Source: Paracoccaceae bacterium
GTDB taxonomy: Bacteria; Pseudomonadota; Alphaproteobacteria; Rhodobacterales; Rhodobacteraceae
Length of the DNA stretch: 8,312 bases
Assembly: GCA_007120685.1 (NCBI GenBank)
Contig: SKNG01000428.1
Coordinates: 1 to 8,312, forward strand
Direction of reading: 5' to 3'
Of this stretch, positions 5,726 through 8,312 are shown one piece after another. The notes under the pieces were generated by a model. The model did no database searches. It saw only the letters and a program-made list of their open reading frames with translations, and was not told the DNA's origin. Each line of letters starts with the position of its first letter. Position 1 is the first letter of the stretch. A program made the translations under genes and the position numbers.

Positions 5726-6004
5726 GGTTCTCTCTGGTAAAGGGTTGAAAAAGGCCGCTTTGCGTCGGCGCGGGATAGATAGATCAGATCAGCCGGTCAG
5801 TCAACCTGGGCAAGGCACGGTTTCGGAAATGCCTGCCTTTCTTCGACGATGCCCTTTCGCCCATGTCGTCTTCGCCTTCGACGCAACACGCCGCAACGGG
5901 GGCGCTCGGCATGCCCTTCGCAGATCACAAATAACCGGCCTGCGCCATGGCGCGCGGTCTCGGCGCATCGTCTGCGCGGGTTGGCGGACGCACCTGTTGC
6001 CTGC
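5726..6004. other. Intergenic stretch between the alpha/beta hydrolase and the cation operon
   Basis: With the small-ORF region to its left, this makes about 450 bases without a well-supported gene. It is less GC-biased than its surroundings near 5730-5805, where the predicted promoter lies. A perfect 12-bp palindrome (GCGCCATGGCGC) is at 5942-5953. I see no tRNA, no other structured RNA, and no T-tract terminator after the hydrolase stop. Open frames crossing it on both strands look like shadows. Confidence 0.6.
5776..5804 (-). promoter_or_regulatory. Predicted sigma-70-type promoter for the cation operon
   Basis: On the minus strand TTGACT (plus bases 5799-5804) is followed after 17 bp by TATCTA (5776-5781). 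The -35 matches the consensus TTGACA at five of six positions; the -10 matches only the first three bases. Transcription would start near 5768-5770, about 45 bases before the small ORF at 5725. The spacer region contains the short repeats GATCTGATC and TATCTATC, which could bind a regulator. It is the only convincing promoter-like site I found between the hydrolase and the operon. Confidence 0.5.
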
Positions 6005-7192
6005 TCAGAAACCGCGTTCCTGCATCCAGCCGGTGACCAGATCGACCGCCTGCGCCAGTTTCTCGGGCTGGCCGGCGTAGTAATGCGAGGCGCCCTCGAT
6101 GCGGTGAAAGGTCTTGTCGGCGCTGGCAGCGGCGGCGTGGATACGGCCGGTGTGGGGCTGCGGCACCGCCTCGTCGGCGGTGTTCTCGATCGACAGGATG
6201 GGCACGGTGACCGAGCGCGCGCAGGTCTCGCCATGGGCCAGGCTGTCGGCCATCGACCATTGCGAGAGCCAGGCGCGCAGGGTCGAGACCCGCGCCAGCC
6301 CCGCCGGCGCGCTGTTGGCAACGCGCGGCTCGCCGATCCAGGAACGGTTCAGCGGCCTGTCATTGGGATCGATGCTCAGGTCCAGAAAGCGCGGATCGGC
6401 AAGCGTGCGATGGGTGACGAAGGCACGCTCCACCTCGCCGGTGGCGCCGTGCTTCAGCCGCTCCAGCGTCTCGCGCACGCGGGCGGTGATGCGGTCCATG
6501 CGGGCCTGCTGCGCGGCGCGGTAGGCGGCCAACCAGTCGGCCGGATAGGGCGCGGGCGGGGCGGCGGGGCCGTAGAGGTCAAGCGCGGGGTCGCGGTCCT
6601 CGGGGTTGGCCTCGTCGCGCACCGAGGGGTCGATGCAATCGCGCAGAAGCTCGGCGCGGCTGACATGGGCGGCCTGAAAGGTCAGCGCATCGGCCGGGAT
6701 CAGCCCGGCGGCGGCCATGTCGGCAGGGTCGCCGGCAGGGGTGTGGGTGACGGTAGGCCGTTCGGCCTGGGCCTGATAATACAGCATCAGCGACCCGCCG
6801 CCGGACCAGCCGCCCAGCACCACCTTGTCATAGCCCCAGTGGTCGCGCGCATGGCGCACCCAGGCGCCGACATCGCGCAGCACGGCCTCGTAGGTCAGGG
6901 CGGTGTCGTTCCTGGCATAGCGGCTGGCGGCACAAAGCACATGCACCCCCCGCGCCGCCACCGCCTGCGGCATCGGCAGAAGCTGCAGCGTGGTGGCGGG
7001 GTGCATGTAGATCAGCAGCGTCCGCGCCGCCACGCCGCGCGGCAGGAAGCGGATGCCTTCCAGATTGACCATGCCCTTGCCGGCGGCGAAGCCATAGGTT
7101 TCCTGAAAACCCGCCGTTTCGGCATAGGCGAGATGAACCCATTCGGGCGCGACCTCGATGGACGGGCGCGGGTCGGTCACCGGGCGTGTCAT
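6005..7192 (-). CDS. Alpha/beta hydrolase
   Basis: The product is 395 residues. I prefer the ATG at 7192 (MTRPVTDPRP) because AAGGA stands eight bases before it; an upstream in-frame ATG at 7276 would add 28 low-complexity Arg-rich residues without a good ribosome binding site. The nucleophile elbow is GWSGGGS with Ser130. The acid is probably Asp340 (ENTADEAVP) and the base His370 (GASHYYAG), in the expected order. The oxyanion region is probably YMHPATTLQ near residue 62. A long insertion between about 150 and 300, rich in Pro, Arg and Asp, forms a large cap. No signal peptide is seen, so the enzyme is likely cytosolic. Its substrate is unknown: esterase, lactonase or C-C hydrolase are all possible. 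It follows a sulfatase-superfamily gene on the same strand after 107 bp, and the two may share a catabolic pathway. Confidence 0.88.
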   Translation of the reverse strand: MTRPVTDPRPSIEVAPEWVHLAYAETAGFQETYGFAAGKGMVNLEGIRFLPRGVAARTLLIYMHPATTLQLLPMPQAVAARGVHVLCAASRYARNDTALTYEAVLRDVGAWVRHARDHWGYDKVVLGGWSGGGSLMLYYQAQAERPTVTHTPAGDPADMAAAGLIPADALTFQAAHVSRAELLRDCIDPSVRDEANPEDRDPALDLYGPAAPPAPYPADWLAAYRAAQQARMDRITARVRETLERLKHGATGEVERAFVTHRTLADPRFLDLSIDPNDRPLNRSWIGEPRVANSAPAGLARVSTLRAWLSQWSMADSLAHGETCARSVTVPILSIENTADEAVPQPHTGRIHAAAASADKTFHRIEGASHYYAGQPEKLAQAVDLVTGWMQERGF

Positions 7193-7299
7193 CGGTTCGG
7201 TCCTTCTTTGGGGTCGGGTCTGTGCCCGAACAGTGGTAGGTCCGCAACGCCCGCTTGTCGATCCCGGATGCCGCACCGGCTACGGCGCTGTCGGCGCCA

Positions 7300-8312
7300 T
7301 CACGGCCGCGGCTGCGGGTGTTTCAGCAAGCCTTCGTCGAGGTCCTCTTCGTCCCACACCCCCAGCAGGATGCCCTTGCGCCGGGATTTTCCGCGCCGGG
7401 CAACAAGCTGGGCATCGCTGACCGTGGTGCGTTGCGACGGGCGCCGCGCCCAGGCCGCCAGCCGGTCATGAAGCCTTGCCCGCGTGTCGGCATGGGCCGG
7501 GCTGGCGCCCAGGTCGTCGAATTCCTGCGGGTCGGTGTGAAGGTCGAACAGCATCGGCCGCATCCCGCCCTCGGCATGCATCATCTTGAACCGGCCGTCG
7601 AAGACCATGAACAGCCGCGCCTGTTTCGGCGCCAGCCCCAGCCTGCCGGCCATCGGCGTGGCCGAATAGTCGTATTCGCTGATCACCACATCGCGCCAGT
7701 CCTGCGGCGGCTGGCCGTGCAGGAAGGGCATCAGCGACCGGCCCTCGATGACATGATCGGGCACCTGCCCGCCCGCGGCCTCGACAAAGGTGGCGGCCAG
7801 GTCGATACCTTCGACCAGCGCATCGCAGACCTTGCCGCGCGTGCCGTCGGCACCGGCGGAAGGGTCGTAGACGATCAGCGGCACGCGGACCGAGGGGTCG
7901 TGGAAGAGATCCTTCTCGCCCAGCCAGTGATCGCCCAGATAGTCGCCATGGTCCGAGGTCAGCACGATCATCGTGTCATCGATCCGGCCCGAGGCTTCCA
8001 GTTCATCCAGAAGCCGGCCCAGATGCGCGTCGCATTGCGCGATCAGGCCCATGTAGGCCGGGATCACCTCGCGCCGCACCTCATCGCGCGAGAAGGCGCG
8101 GCCGATGGGGTTTTCCATATAGGCACGATAGACGGGGTGCGGGTCTTCGCGTTCGCGCGCGTGGCGGGTGGCGGGTTGCACATCCTGCGGCCCGTAAAGG
8201 GCGTTGTAGGGCGCGGGCACCACATAGGGCCAGTGCGGCTTGATGTAGGAGAGATGGCAAAGCCATGGCCGCGCGGCGGTTTGCGGATCGTTCAGGAAAT
8301 CCAGCGCGCGGG
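7300..8312 (-). CDS. Sulfatase / phosphonate monoester hydrolase family protein, C-terminal part
   Basis: The frame is open to the window edge, so the gene starts outside. About 336 C-terminal residues are present. The first visible part (PWLCHLSYIKPHWPYV then VPAPYNALYGPQDV) is typical of the phosphonate monoester hydrolase branch of the alkaline phosphatase superfamily. MIVLTSDHGDYLGDHWLGEK carries the metal-binding Asp-His pair (SDHGD), and VRVPLIVYDPSA follows as in sulfatases. Family members hydrolyse sulfate esters, phosphonate monoesters or phosphodiesters using a formylglycine made from a Cys or Ser in a CxPxR-type motif; that motif would lie upstream and cannot be checked here. The C terminus is basic, then acidic, and shows no membrane anchor. 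A GTG at 8223 could be mistaken for a start, but coding sequence clearly continues before it. The substrate is undecided. Confidence 0.9.
   Translation of the reverse strand, partial: RALDFLNDPQTAARPWLCHLSYIKPHWPYVVPAPYNALYGPQDVQPATRHAREREDPHPVYRAYMENPIGRAFSRDEVRREVIPAYMGLIAQCDAHLGRLLDELEASGRIDDTMIVLTSDHGDYLGDHWLGEKDLFHDPSVRVPLIVYDPSAGADGTRGKVCDALVEGIDLAATFVEAAGGQVPDHVIEGRSLMPFLHGQPPQDWRDVVISEYDYSATPMAGRLGLAPKQARLFMVFDGRFKMMHAEGGMRPMLFDLHTDPQEFDDLGASPAHADTRARLHDRLAAWARRPSQRTTVSDAQLVARRGKSRRKGILLGVWDEEDLDEGLLKHPQPRP

Noticed and set aside
5606..5800. Mg2+-sensing riboswitch (M-box or mini-ykkC-like) in the operon leader
   Set aside because: The leader after the predicted promoter is only about 45 bases before the small ORF, and I could not find the conserved elements of such a riboswitch.
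5797..6321. 174-codon minus-strand frame overlapping the hydrolase 3' end
   Set aside because: Arg/Pro-rich translation in another frame of the hydrolase, with no good ribosome binding site and no family.
7193..7276. Longer start for the alpha/beta hydrolase
   Set aside because: The extra 28 residues are Arg-rich and unlike the family. The ATG at 7192 has a proper AAGGA at good spacing.
7214..7298. Small inverted repeats between the sulfatase and the hydrolase (7284-7298 and 7214-7229)
   Set aside because: Only 5-bp stems without a T-tract; expected by chance at this GC content.
5849..7471. 540-codon plus-strand open frame
   Set aside because: Lies opposite the alpha/beta hydrolase with its intact triad and the sulfatase end. 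The product is Gly/Arg/His-rich without recognisable features.
1..8312. CRISPR array, insertion sequence, tRNA or rRNA gene
   Set aside because: No regularly spaced repeats, transposase reading frame, terminal inverted repeats or structured RNA signatures were seen on either strand.

Overview
The window is high-GC DNA. Its gene content (two MgtE-type magnesium transporters, a TorF-like porin, a SLOG/DUF2493 protein, a HisE-like protein and a sulfatase/phosphonate monoester hydrolase) and its codon use suggest an alphaproteobacterium, most likely Rhodobacteraceae (Paracoccus or Rhodobacter type). That placement is an inference from style, not from a marker gene. Every gene I can support lies on the minus strand, so transcription runs from high to low coordinates. 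The long plus-strand open frames are antisense shadows typical of GC-rich DNA.

Right part (8312 down to 6005): the C-terminal part of a sulfatase-superfamily hydrolase that begins outside the window, then, after 107 bp, an alpha/beta hydrolase with a clear Ser-Asp-His triad. The two probably form a small catabolic or ester-cleaving unit of unknown substrate.

Middle (6004 down to 5554): a gene-poor stretch with a plausible sigma-70-type promoter (TTGACT, 17 bp, TATCTA), a 39-codon small ORF and a perfect 16-bp palindrome just upstream of the next ribosome binding site.

Left part (5553 down to 1): a tightly packed run that looks like one divalent-cation operon. In transcription order it holds a 75-aa unknown protein, a SLOG/DUF2493 predicted nucleotide-binding protein, a HisE/MazG-like predicted pyrophosphatase with an unusual tail, a full-length MgtE, a 78-aa very basic protein overlapping mgtE by 4 bp (ATGA), a TorF-like outer-membrane beta-barrel, a second MgtE that lacks the N-terminal regulatory domain, a separate small protein resembling that missing N domain, and the start of a probable cation diffusion facilitator. 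Between the second mgtE and the small N-domain gene lies a cluster of three GC-rich hairpins.

The most interesting reading is a cation-homeostasis locus that combines an outer-membrane channel, two inner-membrane Mg2+ channels (one apparently split into a pore protein and a stand-alone sensor-like domain), a probable exporter, and two predicted nucleotide-handling enzymes. Genes end to start with gaps of 6-114 bp or overlaps and mostly good Shine-Dalgarno sequences, which supports co-transcription, although the hairpins could lower expression of the last genes.
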